DNA of 29,246 nucleotides from an uncultured Prevotella sp. (GCA_905196835.1 CAJJWN010000037.1:1-29246), one strand, 5' to 3'; positions 1 through 8,316 are shown, counted from the stretch's first letter. The notes: generated by a model not told the origin, from the letters alone. Program-made: numbers and translations.

Positions 1-1
1 C

Positions 2-103
2 GCTCTTCCGAAGCGTCGCAGTCTTGACGCATTTATCGAACCGACCATGTTTGGTTTCGACGAGTTCGATTTTGATGAATATGACACTGAAATCGATTCA
101 TAA
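2..103 (+). CDS. C-terminal fragment of an unidentified protein
   Basis: A reading frame open from the left edge runs 33 codons and stops with TAA at 101-103. The visible tail starts with a basic stretch (PKRRS) and ends in a strongly acidic, aromatic segment (FGFDEFDFDEYDTEIDS). I do not recognise the family and the fragment is too short to assign. It lies 46 bases upstream of purN on the same strand, so the two could be co-transcribed. It could also be a chance open frame, but the position directly before purN and the lack of another explanation favour a real gene end. Confidence 0.5.
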   Translation, partial: ALPKRRSLDAFIEPTMFGFDEFDFDEYDTEIDS

Positions 104-149
104 TTAGGACAAGATATATTATTTCATCACTCTAAAAAATATAACCTCC

Positions 150-725
150 ATGACAAACATTGCAATATTCGTTTCTGGGAATGGGACTAACTGCGAAAAC
201 ATAATCAAATATTTCAAAGACAATACAGACATCAAAGTCCGCCTTGTTGTCAGCAACAAAGCAGATGCCTACGCCCTGACCAGGGCTGCAAAATACGGAG
301 TGCCGTGCAGGGTACTTTCAAAAAAAGACATCAACGACAGCGGCATTATCATCCCTTTGCTTGAGCATTTCAAAATAGACTTTATCGTGCTTGCCGGTTT
401 CATGCTAATGGTACCCGAATTCATTACAGAGAGATACGACCATAAAATCGTCAACATACACCCTTCATTACTTCCAAAATTCGGAGGAAAAGGCATGTAC
501 GGTCATCATGTGCACGAAGCTGTAAAAACAGCAGGAGAAGTTGAGACCGGCATAACAATACATTATGTAAGCAATGTTTGCGACGGTGGCGAAATAATAG
601 CGCAATTCAAAACAGCAGTTTCACCTGAAGATACTGCTGAAGACATTGAGTCAAAAGTCCACGCCCTTGAACAATTGCATTTTCCAAAAGTCATAGAAAA
701 CGTCATAACTGGTTCGTCCAAATAA
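150..725 (+). CDS. purN: Phosphoribosylglycinamide formyltransferase (GART)
   Basis: Cytosolic enzyme of de novo purine synthesis that transfers a formyl group from 10-formyl-tetrahydrofolate to GAR. The 191-residue length is normal for PurN. The N-terminal phosphate-binding segment SGNGTN (residues 9-14) matches the family. The catalytic triad is visible as N102 and H104 in VNIHPSLLP and D145 in the CDGGEI segment. The start ATG at 150 lies just before the conserved first beta strand, so it is secure. The gene stands alone; its nearest downstream neighbour is convergent, with a repeat/hairpin element at about 750-842 between them that probably ends both transcripts. Three other purine genes occur elsewhere in the window, so purine synthesis is not organised as one operon here. 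Confidence 0.96.
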   Translation: MTNIAIFVSGNGTNCENIIKYFKDNTDIKVRLVVSNKADAYALTRAAKYGVPCRVLSKKDINDSGIIIPLLEHFKIDFIVLAGFMLMVPEFITERYDHKIVNIHPSLLPKFGGKGMYGHHVHEAVKTAGEVETGITIHYVSNVCDGGEIIAQFKTAVSPEDTAEDIESKVHALEQLHFPKVIENVITGSSK

Positions 726-750
726 AGTTCTGTTATTCAGCGACTTAACA

Positions 751-842
751 ACATACGGCATTTTACGATGCAAAAAGCGGCATATCGCATGAAGAGATAC
801 GGTCTCTTGCTTTGCAATATGCCGCTTTTTAATTGGCCAAGA
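751..842 (+). repeat. 22-base-period palindromic repeat element, copy A; likely bidirectional terminator
   Basis: Four CGG/CCG cores sit at 756, 778, 800 and 822, exactly 22 bases apart. The second and fourth boxes form a perfect 14-bp stem (772-785 with 817-830) with an A-run on the left and a T-run on the right. The loop holds an inner 6-bp stem (792-797 with 803-808). It lies between the convergent ends of purN and the acetylesterase gene, so bidirectional transcription termination is a natural role. The box architecture recurs at four other places in this window. The usual TTGG terminal box is not in the expected register here; TTGGCCAA occurs at 833-840 instead. Confidence 0.75.
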
Positions 843-847
843 TTATT

Positions 848-1855
848 CTACCTAACCCATCTTGCACCATCACGAAGAACAAATCTTATCTTTTTGTCAC
901 TGGGCACCGATGGTTTTACCCATTCACCTTTACCTACATATATTGTCGTTGGCTTATCGGCAGACACACTTTCGACAGCTTCCTGCAAATCGAAAAACAA
1001 TCCGCTGCCATCTTTAGCTACGGCAATATCACAATCTTGCACATATTTTTTTAATGCCGGGATTTTCTCTACTACGGCATCGGCCAACAATCCAGCCACT
1101 GTATACGCCCCATATACATTGTAATGCGTATTATCCTGCCGTCCGTTGGGTAAAGAGGGAACTTCACCCGGCTCATAACACATATGCAGTTTCTTTGAGC
1201 CAGCCGGACCAAGTCCTTGCTCAAGGTCGTGTGTTATCTTGTTGGCGTCAATGAAAACAGTTTCAGTCTCATTGGCAACTTTCCGCGGTGAAATCAAATA
1301 AGCTCCGTGAGTATCAACAAGAGTATCACCTTCAATAAGACTTGCCGACGAATTGTCGCGTTTGTCATCGTCCTCAACAGCAGTCTTGCTGGCGGTAAAT
1401 GTCCGCCTTACAACGCTGTTGAAAAGCACGGGTATTCCTCCCCGCATTTTCGTATCATTGACAAACATGCGTAGGTTTGCATCAAACGTCGTCCCCGGTT
1501 CTGTATGGCGAGCCGTATCTTGCTTCTCGTCATTATGTCCGAATTGTATAAATACATAATCACCAGGCTTTATCTGTTCGCACACTTTTCTCCAAAGCCC
1601 CTCGGATATAAAGCTTTTCGACGACCGGCCATTTTTTGCATGATTGTCAATAATGACGTCATCAGTAAAAAAGTTTTTGAGCATCATACCCCATCCCCTT
1701 TCCAGTCCGCCTCCGCTAATGTCCTTGTTAGCCATTGTCGAATCGCCTATCATGAATATCTTAACCTTACGCTCGGTTGTAAAAGACGACAATAACAGCA
1801 TACAAACGAGCAACGCGGTAAAATATCTGAACCTTCTCATCGCCTGATTTTTCAT
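848..1855 (-). CDS. Secreted SGNH-type pectin/rhamnogalacturonan acetylesterase (CE12-like) with a pectinesterase-like tail
   Basis: Predicted to remove acetyl groups from pectic rhamnogalacturonan outside the cytoplasm. Residues 1-27 are a signal peptide (basic start, hydrophobic core to SSFTT). SGNH blocks are visible: GDST with nucleophile S39, an NHAKNGRSS block around 71-79, GHND at 106-109, and the catalytic D/H pair in DNTHYN (D241, H244). After the SGNH fold, residues about 276-335 resemble the start of CE8 pectin methylesterases (AVAKDGSG, LQEAV, TIYVGKGEW), but the protein stops before any CE8 catalytic aspartates. The start lies two bases after the hisS stop, so translation is probably coupled. 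An alternative start is M6. Substrate is inferred from family; other acetylated pectins are possible. Confidence 0.88.
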   Translation of the reverse strand: MKNQAMRRFRYFTALLVCMLLLSSFTTERKVKIFMIGDSTMANKDISGGGLERGWGMMLKNFFTDDVIIDNHAKNGRSSKSFISEGLWRKVCEQIKPGDYVFIQFGHNDEKQDTARHTEPGTTFDANLRMFVNDTKMRGGIPVLFNSVVRRTFTASKTAVEDDDKRDNSSASLIEGDTLVDTHGAYLISPRKVANETETVFIDANKITHDLEQGLGPAGSKKLHMCYEPGEVPSLPNGRQDNTHYNVYGAYTVAGLLADAVVEKIPALKKYVQDCDIAVAKDGSGLFFDLQEAVESVSADKPTTIYVGKGEWVKPSVPSDKKIRFVLRDGARWVR

Positions 1856-1857
1856 TC

Positions 1858-3222
1858 TTAACGCTCGGACACAATGCTTACAAGTTCATCAGCACTTACC
1901 AACCGCTGTTCGCCTGTAGACATATCCTTCAACGTAACTTTGTTTTCATTGATTTCATTTTCACCTGCCAACGCTACATAGCGAATCCCATTGTTGTTGG
2001 CATAACTCATTTGTTTTTTCATCTTCGCCGCATCCGGATAAATTTCAGTTGCGATTCCGCAAGAACGCGCCTTTGAGATTATCGGCATACAATAAGCTGT
2101 TTCCCTTTCACCAAAATTGATAAACAGCAGCTGCGTGCCTGACATTGCGGTCTTGGGATATAAGTCAAGCGCATTCAACACGTCGAAAATTCTGTCAGCG
2201 CCAAACGATATGCCCACTCCACTGATACCAGGCATTCCGAAGATTCCTGTCAAATTGTCATATCTTCCACCTCCAGTTATGCTTCCTATCTGTACGTCCA
2301 ACGCCTTAACTTCAAATATCGCGCCTGTATAATAATTAAGTCCGCGGGCCAAGGTAAGGTCAAACTGCAATTCATTTTCAAGCCCGGCATCTTTCAAAAC
2401 GCCCAATATATACCGCAACTCCTCAACACCCTTCAGCCCTGTTTCAGAATTCTTAAGAACATTGCAGATAGTGTCAAGCTTTTCATCATTGCTCCCGCTA
2501 AGCGATATTATAGGCTGAAGTTTCTCTATTGCTTCACTGCTAAGCCCGGCTGCAGCCAATTCCGCATTGACATTTTCTATGCCAATCTTGTCAAGTTTGT
2601 CAATGGCCACGGTAATATCTACTATCTTGTCCGCCTCGCCTATATATTCAGCAATACCTGTCAAGATTTTCCTGTTGTTTACCTTTATCTGTACGCGGAC
2701 ACCGAAACGTTTGAATACAGTATCGATAATCTGCACAAGCTCAACTTCATTCAACAATGAATCGCTGCCGACAACATCCGCATCACACTGATAGAATTCG
2801 CGGTAACGACCTTTCTGCGGCCTGTCCGCTCGCCATACAGGCTGTATCTGATAACGCTTGAAAGGGAATTGCAACTCATCCCTGTGCATTACGACAAAGC
2901 GCGCGAACGGCACTGTAAGGTCATATCGAAGGCCTTTCTCACAAAGTTTTGATGCCAAATGCAAAGAATTTCCGCCTAACAAGTCTTCCTGTTCAACCTT
3001 GCTCAGATAGTCACCGCTATTTAAAACTTTAAACAAAAGCTTGTCGCCCTCCTCACCATATTTGCCAAGCAGCGTCTGCAATGTTTCCATTGCCGGAGTT
3101 TCTATCTGCTTGAAACCATATAATGCAAAGACTGACTTTATCGTATCGAAAATATAGTTACGCTTCGACATCTCCAAAGGAGTAAAGTCGCGCGTTCCTT
3201 TTGGAATCGAGGGTTTATTCAT
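1858..3222 (-). CDS. hisS: Histidyl-tRNA synthetase
   Basis: Class IIa aminoacyl-tRNA synthetase charging tRNA-His in the cytosol. At 454 residues it matches the bacterial length. Visible elements are the N-terminal KGTRDF (residues 8-13), motif 2 around 124-146 (with [15 protein letters not shown]), the histidine-specific signature [10 protein letters not shown] at 291-300, GGGRYD at 318-322, motif 3 around [10 protein letters not shown] (335-344), and a C-terminal anticodon-binding domain from about 361. It lies downstream of purA on the same strand but is separated from it by a stem-loop at 3266-3311, so it probably has its own promoter. The downstream acetylesterase gene follows after two bases, an unexpected partner for a tRNA synthetase. 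Confidence 0.97.
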   Translation of the reverse strand: MNKPSIPKGTRDFTPLEMSKRNYIFDTIKSVFALYGFKQIETPAMETLQTLLGKYGEEGDKLLFKVLNSGDYLSKVEQEDLLGGNSLHLASKLCEKGLRYDLTVPFARFVVMHRDELQFPFKRYQIQPVWRADRPQKGRYREFYQCDADVVGSDSLLNEVELVQIIDTVFKRFGVRVQIKVNNRKILTGIAEYIGEADKIVDITVAIDKLDKIGIENVNAELAAAGLSSEAIEKLQPIISLSGSNDEKLDTICNVLKNSETGLKGVEELRYILGVLKDAGLENELQFDLTLARGLNYYTGAIFEVKALDVQIGSITGGGRYDNLTGIFGMPGISGVGISFGADRIFDVLNALDLYPKTAMSGTQLLFINFGERETAYCMPIISKARSCGIATEIYPDAAKMKKQMSYANNNGIRYVALAGENEINENKVTLKDMSTGEQRLVSADELVSIVSER

Positions 3223-3265
3223 TGACGTTATAATGATTATTAAATTATAGAAAACATCACGGTTA

Positions 3266-3311
3266 AATACGGATGCCCTAACTAATATAAAAGCATAAGG
3301 GCATCCGTATT
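3266..3311 (-). terminator. Stem-loop between purA and hisS
   Basis: A perfect 14-bp inverted repeat, 3266-3279 with 3298-3311, encloses an 18-base AT-rich loop. It sits 33 bases after the purA stop codon and before the hisS start. On the minus strand the stem is followed by only a short T-run, so it is either a modest intrinsic terminator of fur-purA or a stabilising or attenuating hairpin in the hisS leader. Confidence 0.65.
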
Positions 3312-3344
3312 GGTGTCAGACTTTTTCTTCAGACATATTATTAT

Positions 3345-4619
3345 TTATTTCCTGACTATTGTCTGTTCACGGTCAGGACCGATGGAAATGATTTTTATCG
3401 GAGTTTCAAGTTCTGCTTCAAGGAACTTTATATAATCGGCAAACTCTTGGGGGAACTCATCCTCGCAGGTCATCTTTGTCATGTCCGTATGCCACCCCTT
3501 CAGTTCTTTATAAACAGGCTCTATGCCCTCTTCAATATTATATGGAAAATCCTTGGTCTCCTCACCGTTGCATTTGTAAGCCACACAAGCCTTGATGGTA
3601 TCGAAATCGTCAAGCACATCACTCTTCATCATGATTAGTTGTGTCACTCCGTTTACCATTATTGCATAACGCAAAGCCACCAAGTCAATCCAGCCACACC
3701 TGCGTTCACGCCCTGTTACAGCACCATACTCATGCCCTAAGGCGCGTATTTTCGCACCTGTCTCGTCAAACAATTCCGTCGGGAATGGTCCTGCACCAAC
3801 TCTTGTGCAATATGCTTTCATTATGCCATACACTTCACCTACTTTATTCGGACCTATGCCCAAGCCTGTACATGCACCGGCACAAATCGTATTTGAAGAT
3901 GTAACAAACGGATAACTGCCGAAGTCAACATCAAGCATCGTGCCTTGAGCTCCCTCACACAATATAGTCTTGCCTTCCCTAAGAGCCTTGTTTATGACAT
4001 GCTCGGAATCGATTATATGGAACTGGCGGAGGTATTCTACGCCCTCCATCCACTTCTTTTCAACGTCAGTTATATCATAATCCGTATATCCAAGGGCCTT
4101 CAACATCTTTTCGTGACGAGCCTTGTGTGCGGCGTATTTTTCGTCAAATCTATCAAAAATATCGCCTACACGAAGACCGTTGCGTGAAATCTTGTCAGTA
4201 TAAGTAGGCCCGATGCCCTTGCCGGTAGTGCCGACCTTGTCCTTGCCTTTCGCCATTTCATTGGCCGCGTCGAGCAACCTGTGGGTAGGCATTATAAGAT
4301 GTGCCTTCTTTGATATATACAGCCTTTCTTTAAGAGGATGCCCGGTTTTCTCCAAATCCTTGGCCTCCTCCATGAAAAGGTCTGGCGCAAGTACGACACC
4401 GTTGCCTATTATGTTCACCTTGCCGCCCTGGAATATGCCCGAAGGTATGCTTCTCAAAACGTATTTCTCATCCTCAAACTCAAGGGTATGGCCTGCATTC
4501 GGACCGCCCTGAAAGCGTGCCACGACATCATATTTAGGCGTAAGCACATCAACAACCTTGCCCTTGCCTTCATCGCCCCATTGCAAACCGAGCAGGACAT
4601 CAACTTTGCCTTTTTCCAT
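3345..4619 (-). CDS. purA: Adenylosuccinate synthetase
   Basis: Cytosolic GTP-dependent enzyme that joins IMP and aspartate to make adenylosuccinate, the first committed step to AMP. The 424-residue length is standard. The N-terminal phosphate-binding loop GDEGKGK (15-21) contains the catalytic aspartate D16, and NAGHT (41-45) supplies catalytic H44. GAQGTMLDVDFG and TGRERRCGWID further along are family signatures. The start ATG lies inside the end of the upstream Fur-family gene (20-base overlap), indicating a shared transcript and translational coupling. The stop is followed by a stem-loop at 3266-3311. Confidence 0.97.
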   Translation of the reverse strand: MEKGKVDVLLGLQWGDEGKGKVVDVLTPKYDVVARFQGGPNAGHTLEFEDEKYVLRSIPSGIFQGGKVNIIGNGVVLAPDLFMEEAKDLEKTGHPLKERLYISKKAHLIMPTHRLLDAANEMAKGKDKVGTTGKGIGPTYTDKISRNGLRVGDIFDRFDEKYAAHKARHEKMLKALGYTDYDITDVEKKWMEGVEYLRQFHIIDSEHVINKALREGKTILCEGAQGTMLDVDFGSYPFVTSSNTICAGACTGLGIGPNKVGEVYGIMKAYCTRVGAGPFPTELFDETGAKIRALGHEYGAVTGRERRCGWIDLVALRYAIMVNGVTQLIMMKSDVLDDFDTIKACVAYKCNGEETKDFPYNIEEGIEPVYKELKGWHTDMTKMTCEDEFPQEFADYIKFLEAELETPIKIISIGPDREQTIVRK

Positions 4620-5112
4620 ATTCGTTCAAATGTTTATTCTTGTTATTTGTATTTTCTTTTCTCTTTTGACGCGTCAACATTGCCTGGCAAGTGCTACACG
4701 TACCATATATGTATAATGAAAAACTTTCTTTTCGGAAGCGTTTTAAATGCATTGCGTCCACAACATCGGCCAATTCAGTAACTTTTACATCTTCCACCTT
4801 ACCGCAAACGGTACACACCTGAAGGCATCTTCCACCGGTAACCCCGGCTCTATAGCGCATACCACCTTGCAAACGTAAGCCTATTACAAGACGCAATTCC
4901 AATAACAAATTCAGTGTATTGTAAAGCGTTGCCCTGCTTACAGGGAAATTCATTACTTCAAGCCGTTCCCCAAGCTCTTGTATTGAAAAGTACGACGTAA
5001 AGCCATAAACAGCCTCAAGTACGGCAAAACGCTCAGGAGTCTTGCGATACTTGTTCTGCTCGATGTAATTGCTCAATATCTGTTTCGCAGCGTCGTATGA
5101 ATTAGCTTTCAT
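4600..5112 (-). CDS. Fur-family transcriptional regulator
   Basis: A 170-residue Fur-superfamily DNA-binding protein. Residues about 24-80 form the winged helix (TPERFAVLEAV, then recognition helix SRATLYNTL at 59-67). The dimerisation half carries the structural zinc cysteines C100/C103 (VCTVC) and C139/C142 (TCSTC). The histidine-rich stretch that usually precedes the first CxxC in Fur/Zur/PerR is absent; the sequence there is GGRCLQVC, so the regulatory metal site looks altered. The last ~25 residues are polar and basic and partly encoded over the purA start. Which metal or signal it senses cannot be told from sequence. The overlap with purA suggests a fixed partnership; regulation of purA itself is conjecture. 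Confidence 0.87.
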   Translation of the reverse strand: MKANSYDAAKQILSNYIEQNKYRKTPERFAVLEAVYGFTSYFSIQELGERLEVMNFPVSRATLYNTLNLLLELRLVIGLRLQGGMRYRAGVTGGRCLQVCTVCGKVEDVKVTELADVVDAMHLKRFRKESFSLYIYGTCSTCQAMLTRQKRKENTNNKNKHLNEYGKRQS

Positions 5113-5136
5113 TTCAAAAACAAGCCGTATGGGTTA

Positions 5137-5144
5137 CAAAAATA
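5137..5144 (-). promoter_or_regulatory. Candidate Bacteroidetes -7 box for the fur-like gene
   Basis: Read on the minus strand the sequence is TATTTTTG, fitting the TAnnTTTG consensus of Bacteroidetes primary sigma factor promoters, 24 bases before the regulator's start codon. No well-spaced TTTG -33 box is seen, so support is partial. Confidence 0.35.
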
Positions 5145-5175
5145 CAACAAAATAGCGTATCAACCGTTTTAAATA

Positions 5176-5796
5176 TCAAAAAATATCTAAATTGTATGAC
5201 CTAAATGCCGGTTTGAGGATTTTCATATGCAAGCCATCAACTTGTGCAAAACGCGACAGGGCGTTTACAACAGCATGGCGCACAGACACATTGCCATCTG
5301 CGACAGCAGTCTGCGCTTGGTCTATAAACTCATTTATCTCGCGCTCGTCAAACTCCTCGCCTGATGCAAACAAGCGTGACAGCACATTGTATCCGCATAT
5401 AAGCTTCAGCTCGTTTTCCGACGCAAGCCAGCCAAGCGCGTATCTTTTCGCTCCGTCCAAATGCCTGAACAAATTGAAAGCGGCCATCTCCGCCATTTCC
5501 TGATTAGGCAACTGGTTCACCCAAATGTCAACCAACTCGGCGGACATGTCGGCCGCCGGCATTATAAGCGTTGCCAAAATCTTACATTCGCGGATGTCTT
5601 CTTTCCACAGCTCTATGGCAAGTTCATAATCCTTGCCATATTCAGCAGCCATTTCTTTCAGCGCCGGGAGGGCTATGCCCCAATTTATCTTGTAGCCCAG
5701 TCCCTTGTCACGCATGGATTGCGAAGCTACTCCGTTCATCATAAGGCGGAACCGTCCTTTTATCTGTTTCAGCCTGTCTTGTGTGTCTTGCCTCAT
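5176..5796 (-). CDS. AlkD-like HEAT-repeat protein (DNA alkylation repair family)
   Basis: A 206-residue all-helical protein resembling the AlkD-type DNA alkylation repair family. The segment ELWKEDIRECKILATL (about 82-97) resembles the conserved LW-x-RE-A helix of that family, and the rest reads as paired amphipathic helices (residues ~110-200). In AlkD such HEAT repeats wrap damaged DNA; whether this shorter protein has glycosylase activity is not shown by the sequence. The start codon lies five bases after the dipeptidyl peptidase III stop, so both are on one transcript with the AraC-type gene upstream. A non-catalytic HEAT scaffold is a reasonable alternative. Confidence 0.65.
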   Translation of the reverse strand: MRQDTQDRLKQIKGRFRLMMNGVASQSMRDKGLGYKINWGIALPALKEMAAEYGKDYELAIELWKEDIRECKILATLIMPAADMSAELVDIWVNQLPNQEMAEMAAFNLFRHLDGAKRYALGWLASENELKLICGYNVLSRLFASGEEFDEREINEFIDQAQTAVADGNVSVRHAVVNALSRFAQVDGLHMKILKPAFRSYNLDIF

Positions 5797-5801
5797 GGTT
5801 T

Positions 5802-7766
5802 TTATATTAAAGTTGAATAAACCTTGCTGTAACGCAGCATCTGGTTGACATAAGTCTCGGTGTAATCTACTTGTATATCGACAATATTCCCAGCATCATC
5901 GGCCAACGGAATGAGGACAGGATTTATGAACCCCTTATATGGAGGTATGCCAAGTTTGGAATACCTTGCAATGATTTCGTCGTGCAAGACCGGGTCTACT
6001 TCCACTGCATAACGCTCAACCAATTGGCGGGCCGCCTCATAATCGCCTTCGCTCTTTATCCTCTGCACTTCGGCAAGGAGCTGGCCGAACAAGCCTCTAA
6101 GCTTCACATAATCGTTTATCCGTACATACGTTTTCCCTGAAATACGCACCAATTCTATCACATTGTCTTCACGTCCGTGCTCATAACACCAGCGTGCGAT
6201 TAAGGCACGGTCGCGCATGTGGGCTTCTTCTATTTCATTTCCACGCTTAATACGCGCCAGTTGGGTAAGCAATCCGTTCATTATGTACGAATAATACCCG
6301 GCCTTGTAAGCATCCTTGTCAGGCAAAAGGCCGAGCTCAAGCATCTTTTCGTCAGCCACATAATACAGCCCGAAAAGGTCGGCGCGTGCCTCTTCTATCG
6401 TATTGCCATAAGCTTTTAACGCATCAGGGTCAACACCCGGAAGCAACCGGCCGCTGCCATGCCCGAGACATTCGTGCAAGTCTGTATGAATAATGTCACA
6501 AATATCACCATACTCACGCAACAAAGACTTGGTAGCATCGTCTATAACGAATTCTTCGTCAAACCCGTTACCACGCGCAGCTTCGTTATAGGCATTTATG
6601 ATGTTGCTTATCGTAACGCTCTTGCTGCCGTGTCGGGCGCGTATCCAGTCGGCGTTTGGAAGGTTAATCCCGATGGCAGTAGAAGGATATTCACCGCCTC
6701 CAAGCATCGCGGCGCAGATGACGTTGGCCGACACGCCGTTTACCTTTTCTTTCTTAAAACGCGGGTCAACCGGTGAGTGGTCTTCAAACCATTGGGCGTT
6801 CGCACTTATAACTTGCGTGCGCCTTGTACCTTCCATGTCGCGGTATTCCACCAGCCCTTCCCATGTGCCTTTCATGCCGAGAGGGTCGTCGTAAACCTCG
6901 ATGAAGCCGTTGATGAAATCTATCAGCGACTCGCCGTCTGACACCCATTCGATGCAATATTCATTGAAAACATGCAAATCGCCTGACTTGTAATATTTTA
7001 CAAGCAGCTCAATGATATTTTCCTGACGTTCGTTTTCAACAAAGTTTAGTGCCTTTTCAAGCCAGAATACTATCTTGCGTATTGCCTTGTCATACTTTCC
7101 GTCTACGCGCCAAACTTCTTCATGTACGGCATCGTCTGTCTTCACAACCGTGGAATTGAGGCCGTATGATACGGGCTCCTCGTCAGACATGTCTTTAACC
7201 GACGAATAATAGTCCTCTACCTCCTTTTGGCTTACGCCGTCATAGAAGTTACATGCCGACGAGGTTACCAAGTCCGTGCCGTCTTTCTTGCATACCTTGA
7301 CGGGCAGGACTGACGGATTGAACATCACCGGCAACAATTCATCACAAAGCCCCTTGACGCTCTGCCCTTGCTCCAAAGGAAGCATGTCAACGTCAACAGA
7401 CTTTACCGCATTGATGAAAAAGTCCTCCGAAAAGCCTGGCTGAAACTTGTCACAACCATAATGATGGTATATTCCGCTTGAAAACCAGACCATCTTGAGA
7501 TACTCTTCCAAAGCCTTGAAGTCGGCAGAGTCACGCGCGCCTTCATAGCTTGTATATACAGCTTCAAGCGTCTTGCGTATCTTTAAGTTGTACTTGCCGA
7601 ACTGGTCGAAGGTTATGTCCCTTCCGAACAGGGCTGCCTGCGACAAGCAATATACCAGTTTCTTTTGCCTTAACGACAATCTGTCGAAGTTATCCAGCCG
7701 GTACCTCAACATCATTATGTCGGCAAAACGCCCCTCTATGTAATTAAAGCCTGTATCTGTCATCAT
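5802..7766 (-). CDS. Dipeptidyl peptidase III, M49 zinc metallopeptidase
   Basis: Removes dipeptides from the N-termini of short peptides. The 654 residues contain the M49 zinc site: HECLGH with H431, catalytic E432 and H436, and the second motif EEARAD with zinc ligand E459. The HECLGH form, rather than HELLGH, is the one I associate with Bacteroides-type enzymes. The protein starts without a signal peptide or lipobox (two adjacent ATGs at 7761-7766, then a charged segment), so it appears cytoplasmic, unlike lipoprotein versions known from relatives. It follows the AraC-type gene by 27 bases and precedes the AlkD-like gene by five, forming a three-gene unit. Peptide recycling is the likely role. 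Confidence 0.93.
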   Translation of the reverse strand: MMTDTGFNYIEGRFADIMMLRYRLDNFDRLSLRQKKLVYCLSQAALFGRDITFDQFGKYNLKIRKTLEAVYTSYEGARDSADFKALEEYLKMVWFSSGIYHHYGCDKFQPGFSEDFFINAVKSVDVDMLPLEQGQSVKGLCDELLPVMFNPSVLPVKVCKKDGTDLVTSSACNFYDGVSQKEVEDYYSSVKDMSDEEPVSYGLNSTVVKTDDAVHEEVWRVDGKYDKAIRKIVFWLEKALNFVENERQENIIELLVKYYKSGDLHVFNEYCIEWVSDGESLIDFINGFIEVYDDPLGMKGTWEGLVEYRDMEGTRRTQVISANAQWFEDHSPVDPRFKKEKVNGVSANVICAAMLGGGEYPSTAIGINLPNADWIRARHGSKSVTISNIINAYNEAARGNGFDEEFVIDDATKSLLREYGDICDIIHTDLHECLGHGSGRLLPGVDPDALKAYGNTIEEARADLFGLYYVADEKMLELGLLPDKDAYKAGYYSYIMNGLLTQLARIKRGNEIEEAHMRDRALIARWCYEHGREDNVIELVRISGKTYVRINDYVKLRGLFGQLLAEVQRIKSEGDYEAARQLVERYAVEVDPVLHDEIIARYSKLGIPPYKGFINPVLIPLADDAGNIVDIQVDYTETYVNQMLRYSKVYSTLI

Positions 7767-7793
7767 CTCGATTATAACCTTGTCAAACGAGTC

Positions 7794-8228
7794 TCACGGC
7801 TTGGCGTTGTCCAGTTTGTAACGTCTCGGCGTAACGCCCGTATATTTGTAGAAAGCCGCATAGAACGACTGGCGGTTAGAGAAGCCGCACATGTCGCTTA
7901 TCTCTTCCATCCGCAGGTTGCGGTAACGCTTGTCCACAAGCAGCGCCTTCGCATTGTCTATCCTGTATTTATTGACAAGTGACGTATAATTCATGTCAAA
8001 ACATACATTGACAACGGCCGAGACATAACGGGTGTTTGTGCCCAAGTCTTCAGCCAGGCGCTTCGCCGAATAGTCCTTGTCCTTATACTTCTTTTTCTTC
8101 AACAATATGTTTACAATCCTGACCTTAAGCTGCCCCATAAGCTTAGGACTTACAAGAGCACGGTAGGCCGCTTCCTTCTTTGTGCTTAAATTAATATTAT
8201 ACTTAACCATCGTCTCCCTCCCAATCAA
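7794..8228 (-). CDS. Small AraC-type HTH regulator (DNA-binding domain only)
   Basis: A 144-residue protein whose residues about 40-140 form the double helix-turn-helix of AraC regulators: AKRLAEDLGTNTRYVSAVVN for the first HTH, then EISDMCGFSNRQSFYAAFYK and the GVTPRRYK ending for the second. There is no room for a ligand-binding domain, and the N-terminal ~35 residues are basic. M7 (MVKYNINL) is an equally plausible start. The gene heads the unit with dipeptidyl peptidase III and the AlkD-like gene. Its targets are unknown; the partner genes or its own promoter are the obvious candidates. Confidence 0.88.
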   Translation of the reverse strand: MIGRETMVKYNINLSTKKEAAYRALVSPKLMGQLKVRIVNILLKKKKYKDKDYSAKRLAEDLGTNTRYVSAVVNVCFDMNYTSLVNKYRIDNAKALLVDKRYRNLRMEEISDMCGFSNRQSFYAAFYKYTGVTPRRYKLDNAKP

Positions 8229-8308
8229 ATCTTTTTACTAAAAAACCATACAAACAAATAGGAAGAAGGCTGCACGCCTACTCCCCACATTCTTTTATTA
8301 GAGTATTG

Positions 8309-8316
8309 CAAAGGTA
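8309..8316 (-). promoter_or_regulatory. Candidate -7 box for the araC-type/dpp operon
   Basis: On the minus strand the bases read TACCTTTG, matching TAnnTTTG, about 80 bases before the AraC-type start codon. A TTTTTG sequence lies further upstream but at only 12 bases, shorter than the usual 19-21-base spacing. Confidence 0.4.

Noticed and set aside
768..1254. Plus-strand open frames opposite the acetylesterase
   Set aside because: They are shadows of the minus-strand esterase gene, which has all SGNH motifs and a signal peptide.
7767..7796. Possible read-through fusion of the AraC-type gene with dipeptidyl peptidase III
   Set aside because: The TGA at 7794-7796 is in frame with the peptidase and no other stop intervenes, but the peptidase has its own ATG pair and normal length, so this is ordinary operon spacing.
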